A stretch of 64,000 nt of DNA from Burkholderia sp. 9120 (GCF_000745015.1 NZ_JQNA01000002.1:5022001-5086000), one strand, 5' to 3'; shown: positions 1 to 9,222, numbered from the stretch's first letter. A program made the numbers and translations. The notes: generated from the letters alone by a model not told the origin.

Positions 1-1001
1 GCTTCGTACTGATAGTCCGTGAACATCGGCGGCAATCCGTCCGTACCCGGCTTCGAAAGATGGCAGCCCGCGCAGTTCGCCTTGTTCGGGTCGTTGAACA
101 AACGCAGTCCGTGCAGTTCGGCCTGGCTCAAGCGCGCCTTGCCTTCCAGCCAGTAGTCGTACTTGCTGGTGTACGGATGGAACGCCTGCTCTTCCACCTG
201 ATAACGCGCGACCGCGAACATCGCTTCCGACATCGCGAGGTTCGTGTTCTGGAACACGTTGGGACCGAACAACTGCAGGAAGTCTTTGCTGTACTGCGTG
301 TGCTGAAGCTTCGTCAACACGTCGCCCGCATTCGCGTTGGCCATCTCGACCGGGTTGAGCATCGGACCGGACGCCTGCAATTGCAGCGTGTCGGCACGAC
401 CGTCCCAGAACAATCCGCCTTGCGGCACCATCGCGGGCGCGGCCGGCGCTACGCCGGCATTCTTCTGCGCGCGAGCCACGCCGGTGGCCGCACTCGCAGC
501 CGCCGTCAGATCCGGGGCAACGTCCGCGTCGCCCTGATCCGGGCCGATGCTGAAGTTCGGCTGACGGTACAGGTACATCAGCGATTGCGGCGGCCGGTAG
601 CCTTCCAGCGTCAGATGCGCGCCACCCAGTTGCACCGCCAGATCGTTCGGCGGACCAAACGCATGGTCGGGGCTATGACACGAAGCACACGACTGACGAC
701 CCGACGCGGACAGCGTCGGATCGAAGAAAATTTTCTTGCCCAGTTGCGCGACGGCACTCAACTGAGGCGGTGCAACGGGACGCTGAAGCGCGATCGGCGT
801 GGCGTTCGCGCCGGTGAGGTCCTCGACCATCATGCCGACGGCCGCGGGCACGCGCGACGGATACAGCAGCGCCCACACGCCAAACACGACGGCGGCGAGA
901 ATCACTGCGACGACAAGCTGCACAAGCAAACGCCGGATACCGGATCCGGGCGGGTTCTGAATAGGACTTGTTTCCGTTGGGCGAGCTGAGGAGGCGGGCA
1001 T
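1..1001 (-). CDS. Di-haem cytochrome-c peroxidase family protein (C-terminus beyond window)
   Basis: The gene runs off the left edge, so only about 333 N-terminal residues are present. After a short polar N-terminus there is one hydrophobic segment (about residues 24-47) that would anchor the protein in the inner membrane with the rest in the periplasm. Two c-type haem sites are visible, CASCH near residue 105 and CAGCH near residue 310, the layout of CcpA/MauG-type peroxidases, which reduce H2O2 or oxidise other substrates using two haems. The start ATG at 999-1001 is the first that gives the anchor, but no good Shine-Dalgarno precedes it. It follows the AcpA-like gene on the same strand across a terminator-like hairpin. 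The family call is firm; the substrate is not known. Confidence 0.85.
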   Translation of the reverse strand, partial: MPASSARPTETSPIQNPPGSGIRRLLVQLVVAVILAAVVFGVWALLYPSRVPAAVGMMVEDLTGANATPIALQRPVAPPQLSAVAQLGKKIFFDPTLSASGRQSCASCHSPDHAFGPPNDLAVQLGGAHLTLEGYRPPQSLMYLYRQPNFSIGPDQGDADVAPDLTAAASAATGVARAQKNAGVAPAAPAMVPQGGLFWDGRADTLQLQASGPMLNPVEMANANAGDVLTKLQHTQYSKDFLQLFGPNVFQNTNLAMSEAMFAVARYQVEEQAFHPYTSKYDYWLEGKARLSQAELHGLRLFNDPNKANCAGCHLSKPGTDGLPPMFTDYQYE

Positions 1002-1030
1002 ATGAGCGACGACAAGGGAAGCTGAAAGCG

Positions 1031-1063
1031 AAAAATGTTGCCAGCCCAAATGGGCTGGCAACA
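1031..1063 (-). terminator. Rho-independent terminator after the AcpA-like gene
   Basis: A perfect 13-bp inverted repeat with a 2-nt centre (1036-1063) is followed on the minus strand by a run of five T (1031-1035). It lies between the stop of the phosphoesterase gene and the start of the peroxidase gene, both on the minus strand, so it should end or attenuate transcription entering the peroxidase gene. Confidence 0.85.
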
Positions 1064-1118
1064 CGGGGATACTGCCTGCTTCGCATCGACGCAACCGCGC
1101 CGATGCGATTCACGAATT

Positions 1119-2810
1119 TTAGATAGCCGGGACCGACGAGACCACCGTGCCCAGATTCGGGTCGACGAACACGGTCGGGTTGTTGCCGCTGCCGCTGAAG
1201 TTGAACAGGCTCATGATGCTGCCTGCCGTGGCGTCGAACGAACCGCCGCCGAGGCGTTGGCTACCGAGCCAGTTGTCTTCGATGAAACGAACCACGGATG
1301 CCTGGCTGATCGGCGTGTGGTCAACATAATTGACCTTGGCCCACGGCGAGATCACGAGGAACGGAATACGCGTACCCGGGCCGCAACGGCCGTTGACCAC
1401 GCCACCATTCACGCCCACCGGAGCCGTACCCGTGCCGCACTTGCCGGCGCCGTTCAACTGGTCAGCTTGCGAGTCGAACGACGAGCTCGTCGTGTTCGCG
1501 AACGCATGGTCGTACCAGCCGTCCGAATCGTCCCACGCCACGATCACAGCGGTGCTCTTCCAGTCCGGCTGTTGCTGCAGGAAGTTGACCACCTTGGCCG
1601 TGAAGGCCTGTTCGTCCAGCGGATCCGAATAGCCTGCGTGGCCGTCCTGGAACGCCGGTGCCTTGATGAAGCTGACCGACGGGTAGTTACCGGCCTTCAC
1701 CGACGCGAAGAAGTCGTCCGTGTCGTACTGGTGGTTAGCCGGTTCAGCGGTCTTGCCGTCGGCTTCCAGCGAGTAGCCGATCTGGGCCGTCGCGCTCGGG
1801 CGCAAGTGTTGCGGATTGGCCGTCGACGCGAAGTACTGGAACCAGTTGTGGTGCGGGATGTAGTCGTTCGTCGGCTGACCGACCACCGGCGACACCGTGC
1901 TGCGCAGGCAGCCCGTCGTATTGTTCGCGTTGACCGTGCTCAGGTTGAAGCCGCCCATGAAGCCGCCCCACGTGAGGCTCTTCGCGTTCAGCAGATCGCC
2001 GATGTTCTTGCCGGTCATCATGATCTGATCGGTCGTGCTCGAGCAGGTGTCGCCGCCCGGGTCCGCGTCGTTGATCAGCGTGAAGCCGCCTTGACCGTCG
2101 TTGACGTAGTACGAGCTCGACGCCGTCGTCAGATTGAATACCGGGTGCGAGGTCTTGATGATCTTCACGCCGTTGTTCTGACCGGAAACGACTTCGAGTG
2201 CGCCCGGCGTCGACGGACCGTACGTGTCCGTGTACGCGTTGTCGCTCATCGAGAAATGCTGGGCATAATTCCACAGCGCGCCCACGGTGTTGCCGTCGTA
2301 ATAGCCCATCACCTGGCCGCTCGTGCCGAATGCGCCTGCGCCGCCGCTCGAGCCTTTACCCGTGTACTTCGGGAACAGGTCGGCCAAACCGTTATCGTAG
2401 GCTTGCTGCTCTGCCGTGTAGGCGTGGTTCTGGTCGGCCGTTGCCGCTTGCGTGCGGTCCAGGCGGAACGGGTTCGCCGCGCCGGCGCCGTTCAGCGTGT
2501 TGGTCAGGTTCGGGTTGGCGGTGAGCAGCGTGCCGCTCAGACCGTTGACCGTCGGCGTGCCTGCGGCCGCGCTGAACGCCGGTTCACCCGTCGGGTTCCC
2601 CGCCACCGGGTAGGTCGCGAAGTAATGGTCGAACGAGACGTTCTCGTTATAGATCACCACGACGTGCTTGATCGGCGTGGACGTAGCGGCCTGGTTCTGC
2701 ACGGAGATCGGCGACAGCGTGTTGCCGTTTCCGTTGTTGCCGCCGCATGCGTATAGCGAGACCGCTAACGCAATGCCGGACACGCCAAACAGGAATGCTC
2801 GGGAAAACAT
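1119..2810 (-). CDS. AcpA-like acid phosphatase / phospholipase C family lipoprotein
   Basis: A 563-residue exported protein of the phosphoesterase (PF04185) family, which holds AcpA acid phosphatases and phospholipases C. Residues 1-22 form a lipoprotein signal ending in SLYAC with the lipidated Cys at 22, so the mature enzyme should be membrane-anchored on the periplasmic side or surface. The family start motif NENVSFDHYFATYP is near residue 55 and a second metal-site region, WDDSDGWYDH, lies near residue 425. It would hydrolyse phosphoesters; head-group preference cannot be read from sequence. A GGAG box lies 8 nt before the ATG. The neighbouring di-haem peroxidase on the same strand suggests a shared periplasmic context. 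Confidence 0.85.
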   Translation of the reverse strand: MFSRAFLFGVSGIALAVSLYACGGNNGNGNTLSPISVQNQAATSTPIKHVVVIYNENVSFDHYFATYPVAGNPTGEPAFSAAAGTPTVNGLSGTLLTANPNLTNTLNGAGAANPFRLDRTQAATADQNHAYTAEQQAYDNGLADLFPKYTGKGSSGGAGAFGTSGQVMGYYDGNTVGALWNYAQHFSMSDNAYTDTYGPSTPGALEVVSGQNNGVKIIKTSHPVFNLTTASSSYYVNDGQGGFTLINDADPGGDTCSSTTDQIMMTGKNIGDLLNAKSLTWGGFMGGFNLSTVNANNTTGCLRSTVSPVVGQPTNDYIPHHNWFQYFASTANPQHLRPSATAQIGYSLEADGKTAEPANHQYDTDDFFASVKAGNYPSVSFIKAPAFQDGHAGYSDPLDEQAFTAKVVNFLQQQPDWKSTAVIVAWDDSDGWYDHAFANTTSSSFDSQADQLNGAGKCGTGTAPVGVNGGVVNGRCGPGTRIPFLVISPWAKVNYVDHTPISQASVVRFIEDNWLGSQRLGGGSFDATAGSIMSLFNFSGSGNNPTVFVDPNLGTVVSSVPAI

Positions 2811-3253
2811 AGGTGTTAACTCCGGATGTCGTTCTGCTAGTTATTCTTTAACCGCTTTCTATTGCACTTGAGCGGCCGTGTGGGGAGCGTTTCAATACCC
2901 GACGACATTGGAACACCGCGCCGTTACGGGGAAATGGCGCTTTGCTTACCTCGACATTACGGATTTTTCGTGACTGGAGGCAGATTGAAGGGTTCGGGCG
3001 AGACCCGGCTTGCGTAGAAAATGAGCGACGCTACCTTGTCCGCAGAATGCGCCAAGGATGTAAAACGATTGTGAACGCAACCTTCTTGCAACCGGTTTTT
3101 TTGAAGCGCGAATTTGAAGCGCCGATATGAATTGGCTCCATTCGCCCGCTTCTATCCAATACAAATAATTGAATTGTTACGTCATCCAGAATGTTCATAG
3201 GATTCTGAAAATACCTCCTATGATGGGAAAACCAACTTCGGGGGAGACAGACA
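2811..3253. other. Intergenic region between divergent genes
   Basis: This 443-bp gap separates the divergently transcribed AcpA-like and choloylglycine-hydrolase genes and must hold both promoters. It is more A/T-rich than its flanks. Short reading frames in it have no ribosome binding site or recognisable content. The only clear structure is the inverted repeat at 3196-3222. Confidence 0.5.
3196..3222. promoter_or_regulatory. Candidate operator upstream of the choloylglycine hydrolase gene
   Basis: Perfect 7-bp half-sites (CATAGGA and TCCTATG) are separated by 13 bp and end 31 bp before the ATG at 3254. Position and symmetry fit a repressor or activator site, but the cognate regulator is unknown and no regulator gene is adjacent. 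Confidence 0.35.
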
Positions 3254-4282
3254 ATGTGCACCGACTTTCTTCTTAAAGCCGCTGATGGAAGCGTAGTGAA
3301 TGGCCGCAGCATGGAGTTCGGCGCCGAGCTCAACTCCAGATTTCTCGTGGTCGGCCGGGGTACGCCGATGCACAGTACGACGCCGGACCTTTCGCACGGT
3401 CTGCGCTGGACCTGCAAGCATGGCATGGTCGCGATCAACGCGTTCAACCTGCCCATTGCAACGGATGGCGTGAACGAGGCCGGCTTGTCGGTCGGCGTGC
3501 TATGGCTGCCGGGCATTACGCAATATGCCAGTACCGCAAGCGATCCTTCGCGCGCCCTGTTCGTCGGGCAACTTGCGAACTGGCTGCTCGCGAGTTTTGC
3601 TACGGTGGGTGAAGTGAGAGAGGGTCTGTCGGGCGTCGATATCTGGGGTGGCGGCAAAGCGGTGGAGCAACGGCTTCCCGTTCACTTCGCGGTTCATGAC
3701 AGGCACGGCCATAGCATCGTGATCGAGTTTACGGACAAGTCCGGCAAGCCCACGGTCTACGACAATCCTGCGGCCGTGCTGACGAATGCGCCGGCGTTCC
3801 CGTGGCATCTGTCGAATATCGATAACTTCGTGGGCTTGCATGCCCGCGACGCGGAACCGCTCGAAGCAGGACACACCGCGTTCAGTCCGTGCGGCCACGG
3901 CAGCGGCATGAGAGGTCTGCCGGGCGATTCGACGCCGCCGTCCCGCTTTATCCGGGCGTTCTATCTGAAGCGCTTTGCAACCCAGCCCGCCGACGCGGCG
4001 TCGGCGCGCAATCTCGCGCTGCATCTTCTGAATACCGTGGATATTCCGCTGGGCACCAGCCGCTCGCTGCCGGAAAACGGCAAGACCGAAGACGATTACA
4101 CACAATGGGCGGTGGTCAAGACGCTCACCGCGCCGTCACTCGGTATCCGTACCTACGGGAACACGACGCTGATGGAAATCGATCTGAAGCAGATCGACCT
4201 GGAAACGCCCGGAGAGCGAACCTACCCGGTGCCGACCGAGCCTGTCGCGATCAATATCAGTGCGACGCTTCGGCCTCAGTAA
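3254..4282 (+). CDS. Choloylglycine hydrolase / penicillin V acylase family amidase
   Basis: A 342-residue Ntn-type linear amide hydrolase. The protein begins Met-Cys-Thr-Asp, so Cys2 becomes the N-terminal nucleophile after Met removal, as in bile-salt hydrolases and penicillin V acylases. The following GRSMEFG segment (residues 17-23, with the conserved Arg) and the NxxxLSVGVLW region match the family. No signal peptide is seen, so a cytoplasmic enzyme is likely. Gram-negative members often cleave acyl-homoserine lactones or penicillin V rather than bile salts; the substrate here is open. A purine-rich GGGGGAGA lies 6-13 nt before the ATG. It is a single-gene unit ending in a strong hairpin shared with the convergent PLP-enzyme gene. 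Confidence 0.85.
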   Translation: MCTDFLLKAADGSVVNGRSMEFGAELNSRFLVVGRGTPMHSTTPDLSHGLRWTCKHGMVAINAFNLPIATDGVNEAGLSVGVLWLPGITQYASTASDPSRALFVGQLANWLLASFATVGEVREGLSGVDIWGGGKAVEQRLPVHFAVHDRHGHSIVIEFTDKSGKPTVYDNPAAVLTNAPAFPWHLSNIDNFVGLHARDAEPLEAGHTAFSPCGHGSGMRGLPGDSTPPSRFIRAFYLKRFATQPADAASARNLALHLLNTVDIPLGTSRSLPENGKTEDDYTQWAVVKTLTAPSLGIRTYGNTTLMEIDLKQIDLETPGERTYPVPTEPVAINISATLRPQ

Positions 4283-4300
4283 CGCCGTTGTCGGTAAGCG

Positions 4301-4338
4301 GGCCGCGCATCGGCACTTGAGTTTGCCGGTGCGCGGCC
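4301..4338. terminator. Bidirectional terminator hairpin between convergent genes
   Basis: A 15-bp stem with one G-T wobble (4301-4315 pairing with 4324-4338) and an 8-nt loop sits between the ends of the choloylglycine hydrolase gene (+) and the PLP-enzyme gene (-). There is no clear U-run, so it may act as a weak terminator or 3'-end protector. Confidence 0.6.
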
Positions 4339-4345
4339 GCGTCGG

Positions 4346-5482
4346 TTACGCCGGCTGAGCGAACAGCTCCGCGATATAACCCGCTGCTTTGATACCCGTG
4401 CCGGTCAACAACACGACCGTTCGCTCAGTTGACTTGATGGTGCCGCGACGGGTCAATTCGTCGAGTGCGGCGGCGGCGTGCGCGCAAGTCGGTTCGACGA
4501 AAATGCCTTGAATCGCGAGCTTTTTAAGCGCGGCGACGATGTCGTCTTCGGCAACCGCAACGGTGGAGCCGCCGCTGTCGCGAAGTGCCGCGACCATTTC
4601 CCGCAAGCGAAGCGGATGCGCGATCGCGGTGCCTTCGGCAATGGTCTTCGAAACAACGCGCGCCACCGGCACATCCAGACCCGCCTGGAACGACGCGTCG
4701 AGTGGAGAACAATTCAACGGCTGCGATGCGAAGAGTCGCGGCAGCTTCTTGATCTGCCCCGCCGCCAGCAACTCCTTGAAGCCGATATCGCAACCCAGCA
4801 GATTGCTGCCCGCGCCGACCGGAATGATGATGTTGTCCGGCGCTTCGAAGTTGAAGTCTTCCCACAGTTCATACGCGATCGACTTGGTTCCTTGCAGGAA
4901 GAACGGTTGCCAGTTGTGGCTCGAATAGAATATCTCCGCCGACTGCCGGATCGCCTCGGCCTGCGATTCCTCGCGCGGCCCGTCGACCAGTTGAATCTGC
5001 GCGCCATATGCGCGGACCTGCGCGACTTTGGCCGGCGACGTATAAGCCGGCGCGAGAATCTTCACGCCCATGCCGCCCGCCGCGCCGAACGCCGCGACCG
5101 ACGCGCCACCATTGCCGGAGCTGTCCTCGAGTACCGCGTCAACACCGATGCCGCGCAGGAACGACAGCATCACCGCCGTGCCGCGATCCTTGAAACTGCA
5201 GGTCGGGTTGAACCACTCCAGTTTGAAGAACGGACGCAAGTCGTTCCACTCTTTCTGCACGAGCGGCGTGCAACCTTCGCCCATCGAAATCGGTTTGACG
5301 ATATCGACCGGCAGCGCCGCCCGGTAACGCCACAACGAGCGATTAGCCCGGTCGATGTCGTCGCGCCCAATGCCGGGCTGCGCGGTAATCAGCAGCGGCG
5401 TCTGCGTATCCGAACACCAGCGCGGCACGTCGAACGGATAGTGGGTTCCAGTGAGCGGATCGATGTATTGAGCTTGAGACAT
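4346..5482 (-). CDS. Threonine-synthase-like PLP-dependent lyase
   Basis: A 378-residue fold-type II PLP enzyme. NPTCSFKDRG carries the Schiff-base lysine, EDSSGNGGASVAA binds the substrate carboxylate, and IPVGAGSNLLG is the glycine-rich phosphate-binding loop. These match threonine synthase and related ammonia-lyases. The frame opens at 5512, but ATG at 5482 has a GAGAG box at the right distance and is preferred. It is the last gene of a three-gene minus-strand operon with an ornithine-cyclodeaminase-like enzyme and a YheO-type regulator. That context points to catabolism of an amino acid such as a diamino- or hydroxy-amino acid rather than threonine biosynthesis. The exact reaction is unknown. 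Confidence 0.8.
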   Translation of the reverse strand: MSQAQYIDPLTGTHYPFDVPRWCSDTQTPLLITAQPGIGRDDIDRANRSLWRYRAALPVDIVKPISMGEGCTPLVQKEWNDLRPFFKLEWFNPTCSFKDRGTAVMLSFLRGIGVDAVLEDSSGNGGASVAAFGAAGGMGVKILAPAYTSPAKVAQVRAYGAQIQLVDGPREESQAEAIRQSAEIFYSSHNWQPFFLQGTKSIAYELWEDFNFEAPDNIIIPVGAGSNLLGCDIGFKELLAAGQIKKLPRLFASQPLNCSPLDASFQAGLDVPVARVVSKTIAEGTAIAHPLRLREMVAALRDSGGSTVAVAEDDIVAALKKLAIQGIFVEPTCAHAAAALDELTRRGTIKSTERTVVLLTGTGIKAAGYIAELFAQPA

Positions 5483-5550
5483 GATTTCTCTCGGTAGGGA
5501 TGGGTACTTCAAGCGGGTACTGCCTGCGGCCTCGCAACCGCACTACCGCA

Positions 5551-6522
5551 CTACCAAGGCCATGGAATGCTGGACCCCACTCGCCCGGCAAGCGCCCGCT
5601 GATACAGCATTCGCGCGACGGTCAGATCCTGCAACGCAAGACCCGTCATATCGAACAGCGTGATATCGGTCGGCTGCCGGTGGAAGCTCTCTTTGCCCGT
5701 GAGCAGGTCGCCGATTTCCACGCTGGGTGTCGACGGCGCCCATTGCATTTCGCCAATCCGCTTCGCCTGTTCACGGTCGTCCACGACGAGCGTCACGCGC
5801 GCCAGCACGCCCTCAGGCAGCTCACGTTTGCCCTGTGTATCCGCGCCGACGCAGTTCAGATGCGTGCCCGCTTGCAGCGCTTGTGCGTCGAATAAAGCGC
5901 CCGCGCCGGGAGTCGCGGTGATGACGATGTCGCTGGTCGCGACGGCGTCGTTTCTATCCGTTGCGAGCGACACATCGCATCGCGCTGAAAACGCGGCCTC
6001 GAAGGGCGGGTTCGGCTGGCCGTCATAGGTGACGTAACGAACCTTCTCGAGCGCGGGCAGGTGATCCAGCGCAAAGCGCAACTGGATCGCCGCCTGCACG
6101 CCCGCACCGAACACGCAAACGCTCGTGCTGTCGGCGCTTGCCAGCGTCTTCAGCCCCCACGCGCCCGCCGCGCCGGTGCGCAGGGTGGTAATCGCGTTGC
6201 CGTCGATCACGCAGAGCGGCCGGCCGGTGGCCGGGTCCATCAGCATCACGGTGGCCTGATGCGGCTCGCCGCCCCGTTTGCGGTTGTCTGGCCAGAAGCC
6301 CGCGGCCTTGAAGCCGAGCAAGCCCTGCGATGGCACGTCGCCCGATTTGATGCCGAAGATGCCGCCCGTTGCGAGCGCCTCGCGCACGACCGGGAACACA
6401 CGGCCTTCGCGATCGCTGTGCAACACGAAGGCTTCCCTGACCGCGTCCATGACGTCGGCCGGTTGCATCAAACGCTCGACCTGGTCTTTGTCGAGCAACA
6501 GAAGGTACGCGTCGATCGGCAT
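5551..6522 (-). CDS. Ornithine cyclodeaminase / mu-crystallin family protein
   Basis: A 323-residue NAD(P)-binding enzyme of the OCD/mu-crystallin family, which contains ornithine cyclodeaminase, alanine dehydrogenase, iminosuccinate reductase and DauB. The Rossmann motif VFGAGVQAAIQLRFA is in the middle, and the family segment around GIKSGDVPSQ lies in the N-terminal half. The ATG at 6520-6522 overlaps the regulator's stop codon in a TGATG junction, indicating translational coupling; an in-frame GTG sits one codon earlier. It would act on an imine or ketimine intermediate. In the dau locus of Pseudomonas a similar protein accompanies a YheO-type regulator, but here the D-arginine dehydrogenase is absent and a PLP lyase is present instead. 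Confidence 0.8.
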   Translation of the reverse strand: MPIDAYLLLLDKDQVERLMQPADVMDAVREAFVLHSDREGRVFPVVREALATGGIFGIKSGDVPSQGLLGFKAAGFWPDNRKRGGEPHQATVMLMDPATGRPLCVIDGNAITTLRTGAAGAWGLKTLASADSTSVCVFGAGVQAAIQLRFALDHLPALEKVRYVTYDGQPNPPFEAAFSARCDVSLATDRNDAVATSDIVITATPGAGALFDAQALQAGTHLNCVGADTQGKRELPEGVLARVTLVVDDREQAKRIGEMQWAPSTPSVEIGDLLTGKESFHRQPTDITLFDMTGLALQDLTVARMLYQRALAGRVGSSIPWPW

Positions 6523-7151
6523 CACTTGGTATCGCTATAAACGGTGGCCCGCGAGACGCCCAGATACTGTGCCGTCACTTCCATGGCTCGGCGGATTTCC
6601 ATGATTCCCGACTCCTTGAGTTCCTTCAGCAACGCGCGACGGTCTTCGGTTTTGAGCGCACGCGGCGTGGTCGCGAGCCGCGCGGCGAACTGGTCGATCC
6701 GCGCGCGGATCAGATCGGCGCCGGCGGGGTCCAGCGACTCCTGCGTCGCCGCGCCCGCATCGACCCGGACGAATTGTCCGACCGCGCTTTGCAAACCGCG
6801 GAACAGCGTCAGGTCGATATTCATGCACAGCGCGGCCACGTATTTCCCGGACGAATCCTTGATCCCGATCGACGTGCTCTTCGCGGGCCGGCCATCGGCG
6901 AATTGATTGGCGTAGTTCGCGATCACCTGCGGATACTCCGGATCGGCGATACGCGCAAGGCCGAGTTCCGTTGCCGGGTGACCGGCCTCGCGGCCGGACA
7001 GATTGTTGTGGATTGCCAGCACGGCGTGCTTCGGATCGAGCAGGTCGTGCACGACCACTTCGCAGAATGGCGCGAACGTCTGCGCCAGTCCGTCTGCAAT
7101 CTGGCTGATCTGGTCCAGCAGCGCGCGCTGCTCAGCGGTATGTTTCGTCAT
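6522..7151 (-). CDS. YheO/DauR-type transcriptional regulator (PAS-like plus HTH)
   Basis: A 209-residue regulator. The N-terminal half (about residues 15-125) is the PAS-like YheO domain with the CEVVVHDLLDPKHAVLAIHN segment. The C-terminal 60 residues form the HTH that ends in AMEVTAQYLGVSRATVYSD. It is the first gene of the operon with the OCD-like and PLP enzymes, so it most likely senses a pathway amino acid and controls its own operon, as DauR does. Its ATG lies next to inverted repeats that could be its own operator. Recognition of the family is firm; ligand and sign of control are unknown. Confidence 0.85.
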   Translation of the reverse strand: MTKHTAEQRALLDQISQIADGLAQTFAPFCEVVVHDLLDPKHAVLAIHNNLSGREAGHPATELGLARIADPEYPQVIANYANQFADGRPAKSTSIGIKDSSGKYVAALCMNIDLTLFRGLQSAVGQFVRVDAGAATQESLDPAGADLIRARIDQFAARLATTPRALKTEDRRALLKELKESGIMEIRRAMEVTAQYLGVSRATVYSDTK

Positions 7152-7201
7152 CTGGACATACTATCCAGAGTTGTACATTTTGTCAAAAACAGAAAAAATG
7201 T
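7152..7201. promoter_or_regulatory. Inverted repeats upstream of the YheO-type regulator
   Basis: Two short inverted repeats sit just before the regulator ATG: CTGGA/TCCAG (7152-7156 and 7164-7168) and ACATTTT/AAAATGT (7175-7181 and 7195-7201). The stretch is A/T-rich against its surroundings and probably holds the operon promoter and an autoregulatory site. The match to a defined site is not known. Confidence 0.35.
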
Positions 7202-7316
7202 CTGAATAGGGTCGTGCGGCAGACGTGGCGATGCTTGCGCTCGCCGCGCTATCCAATTAGCGAACCGTGGGACTGAGGGTTTGGGAGAAACGAGGAATGA
7301 AGCGGTGACGCAGCGT

Positions 7317-7340
7317 CGACGGCGCGCAGTCGCGCCGTCG
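7317..7340 (-). terminator. Hairpin downstream of the chemoreceptor gene
   Basis: A perfect 10-bp stem with a 4-nt loop (7317-7326 and 7331-7340) begins 17 bp after the stop of the chemoreceptor gene on the minus strand. It lacks a U-run, so intrinsic termination would be inefficient. Confidence 0.5.
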
Positions 7341-7356
7341 GCCGTGCTTTTGAAAG

Positions 7357-9168
7357 TTACGCGCGCGCGTCGCCGTGACGCAGTTTGAACGTCCCCACGA
7401 TGCCCGACAGGCCATGCGCCTGCTCGTTGAGCGTCGCGGACGCGGCGGTCGATTGCTCGACCAGCGCGGCGTTCTGTTGCGTTGCCTGGTCCATCTCGGC
7501 GACGCTGCGGTCAATCTGGCTGATGCCGGCGCTCTGCTCGTTCATCGCGCCGTCGATCTCGCCGATCACGCGATTCACGCGCTCGATCCCATCGACGATT
7601 TCCTGCATCGCCGCGCCGGCCGCCTGCACGCGTTGCGCGCCCGTCCCCACGCTCGTTTCCGACGACTGGATCAGGTCCTTGATCTCGCGCGCGGCCGTCG
7701 CGCAACGTTGCGCGAGCGTGCGCACTTCGCCGGCCACCACCGCGAAACCGCGACCGTTCTCGCCGGCCCGCGCCGCTTCGACCGCCGCGTTCAGCGCGAG
7801 AATGTTGGTCTGAAACGCAATGCTGTCGATCACGCTGATGATTTCGGTAATCCGCGCCGACGACTTCGCGATATCGTCCATCGTGCTGACCGCGCTCGTC
7901 ACGACCGCGCCGCCGCGCGCCGCCGCCTGGCTCGCCGAGGTCGCGAGCCGCGACGCTTCCACCGCGCTCTCAGCCGACTGCTTGACGCTCGCGGTCAATT
8001 CCGTGAGCGCCGCCGACGTGTGCTGCAGATTGCTGGCCGACGTCTCCGTGCGTTGCGACAGATCGCGGTTGCCCATTTCGATCTCGCCGGTCGCGGTTTT
8101 CATGTTCTCCACACCGGCCCGCACTTCGAGCAATACGGTGCCGATCTTGTCGACGAACGCGTTGAACGACGCTGAAATCTGCGCCACCTCGTCGTTGCCG
8201 ACCACCGGCAGACGATGCGTGAGGTCGCCGCTGCCCGAACCGATCGTGTCCATCGCATCGCGCACCTGCGAGAGGCTGCGGAACGAATGCGACGTGAAGA
8301 ACGCGGCGACACCGACCGCCGCCAGCGTCAGCAGCACCATCGCGATGCCGAGCGCCTGCAGCACGTTGGCCAGACCCGCCGTCGCTTCCGCCTTGTCGAG
8401 CGCGATCACCAGATACCAGTCAGTGCCCGTCACCGGTTGCGCCTTCAACAGTTTCGGCACGCCGCCCAGTTCCACTTCCATCGGCGCGCCGGCTTGCGCG
8501 AGCGAGGCCAACGCGGCGGGCGTGAGCGCAGTGGAGATGTCAGTGGACTGTTTGAGGATCAGCCTGGCGTCCGGATGCGCGATGACCTGGCCGTCGCGCG
8601 TTACGACGAACGCGAGGCTCGACGGCGTCGGGTGCACGGTGGCGACCACTTCGCGCACGCCTTCGAGCGGCACCGCGCCGCTCACCGCACCGGCCGGCTG
8701 GCCATTGCGGATCATCGGCGCGGCGAACGATACGAACGGCATGCCCGTCGACGCGTCGCCGTAGGGTTTCGTTACGACGAGCCCGCCTGCAGCGATCGCC
8801 GCCTTGTACCAGGGACGCGCGGTCGGGTCGTAATCCGGCGGCGTGCCGCTGGTCGAGAAAAAGGTCTTGTCGGTCCAGCCGACGGTGGTAATCGGGAAGC
8901 CGTCCGCGCGACTCATATGCTTGACAAAGCCTTGCGGATCGCCGTGCTCGACATCGTCGGCCGTTGCCTTGACGGCCTGCACTTTGGCATCGACCCACTT
9001 GTCGATGGCCAGCGTGTTGGCGCCGGCAATGGCGCTCAGGTTCTGCGCGATGGTTTCCATCGTATTGGCGCGCACGGTGACGTAGGCGGCGGTGCCCGAT
9101 AGTGCGAGCGCGCCGATAACCGTGGCGGAAGAAATGATCAGGATGCGGCTTCGGAGTGAGGAAATCAT
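7357..9168 (-). CDS. Methyl-accepting chemotaxis protein with periplasmic Cache domain
   Basis: A 603-residue receptor. TM1 (about residues 8-30) is followed by a periplasmic sensor of roughly 250 residues whose [11 protein letters not shown] and [11 protein letters not shown] segments are typical of double Cache domains binding small ligands. Then come TM2 (about 285-308), a HAMP domain and the cytoplasmic signalling coiled coil, with the conserved hairpin tip [20 protein letters not shown]. No CheR-docking pentapeptide ends the protein. The frame is open back to 9297, but that extension is Arg/Phe-rich and encoded by a tandem repeat, so ATG 9168, which directly precedes TM1, is chosen. It signals to CheA/CheW; the ligand is unknown. 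Confidence 0.88.
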   Translation of the reverse strand: MISSLRSRILIISSATVIGALALSGTAAYVTVRANTMETIAQNLSAIAGANTLAIDKWVDAKVQAVKATADDVEHGDPQGFVKHMSRADGFPITTVGWTDKTFFSTSGTPPDYDPTARPWYKAAIAAGGLVVTKPYGDASTGMPFVSFAAPMIRNGQPAGAVSGAVPLEGVREVVATVHPTPSSLAFVVTRDGQVIAHPDARLILKQSTDISTALTPAALASLAQAGAPMEVELGGVPKLLKAQPVTGTDWYLVIALDKAEATAGLANVLQALGIAMVLLTLAAVGVAAFFTSHSFRSLSQVRDAMDTIGSGSGDLTHRLPVVGNDEVAQISASFNAFVDKIGTVLLEVRAGVENMKTATGEIEMGNRDLSQRTETSASNLQHTSAALTELTASVKQSAESAVEASRLATSASQAAARGGAVVTSAVSTMDDIAKSSARITEIISVIDSIAFQTNILALNAAVEAARAGENGRGFAVVAGEVRTLAQRCATAAREIKDLIQSSETSVGTGAQRVQAAGAAMQEIVDGIERVNRVIGEIDGAMNEQSAGISQIDRSVAEMDQATQQNAALVEQSTAASATLNEQAHGLSGIVGTFKLRHGDARA

Positions 9169-9222
9169 GTTTTCGTGAAGAGAGGATGGGTACTGCACGA
9201 ATCGGAATACCTGCTGCAATAG

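Noticed and set aside
60..989. Long plus-strand frame opposite the peroxidase gene
   Set aside because: It is a shadow of the minus-strand gene, whose haem motifs and membrane anchor are clear; the plus-strand translation is Arg-rich with no family signs.
1035..2756. Long plus-strand frame opposite the AcpA-like gene
   Set aside because: Arg/Val-rich shadow; the minus strand carries the AcpA motifs, lipobox and ribosome binding site.
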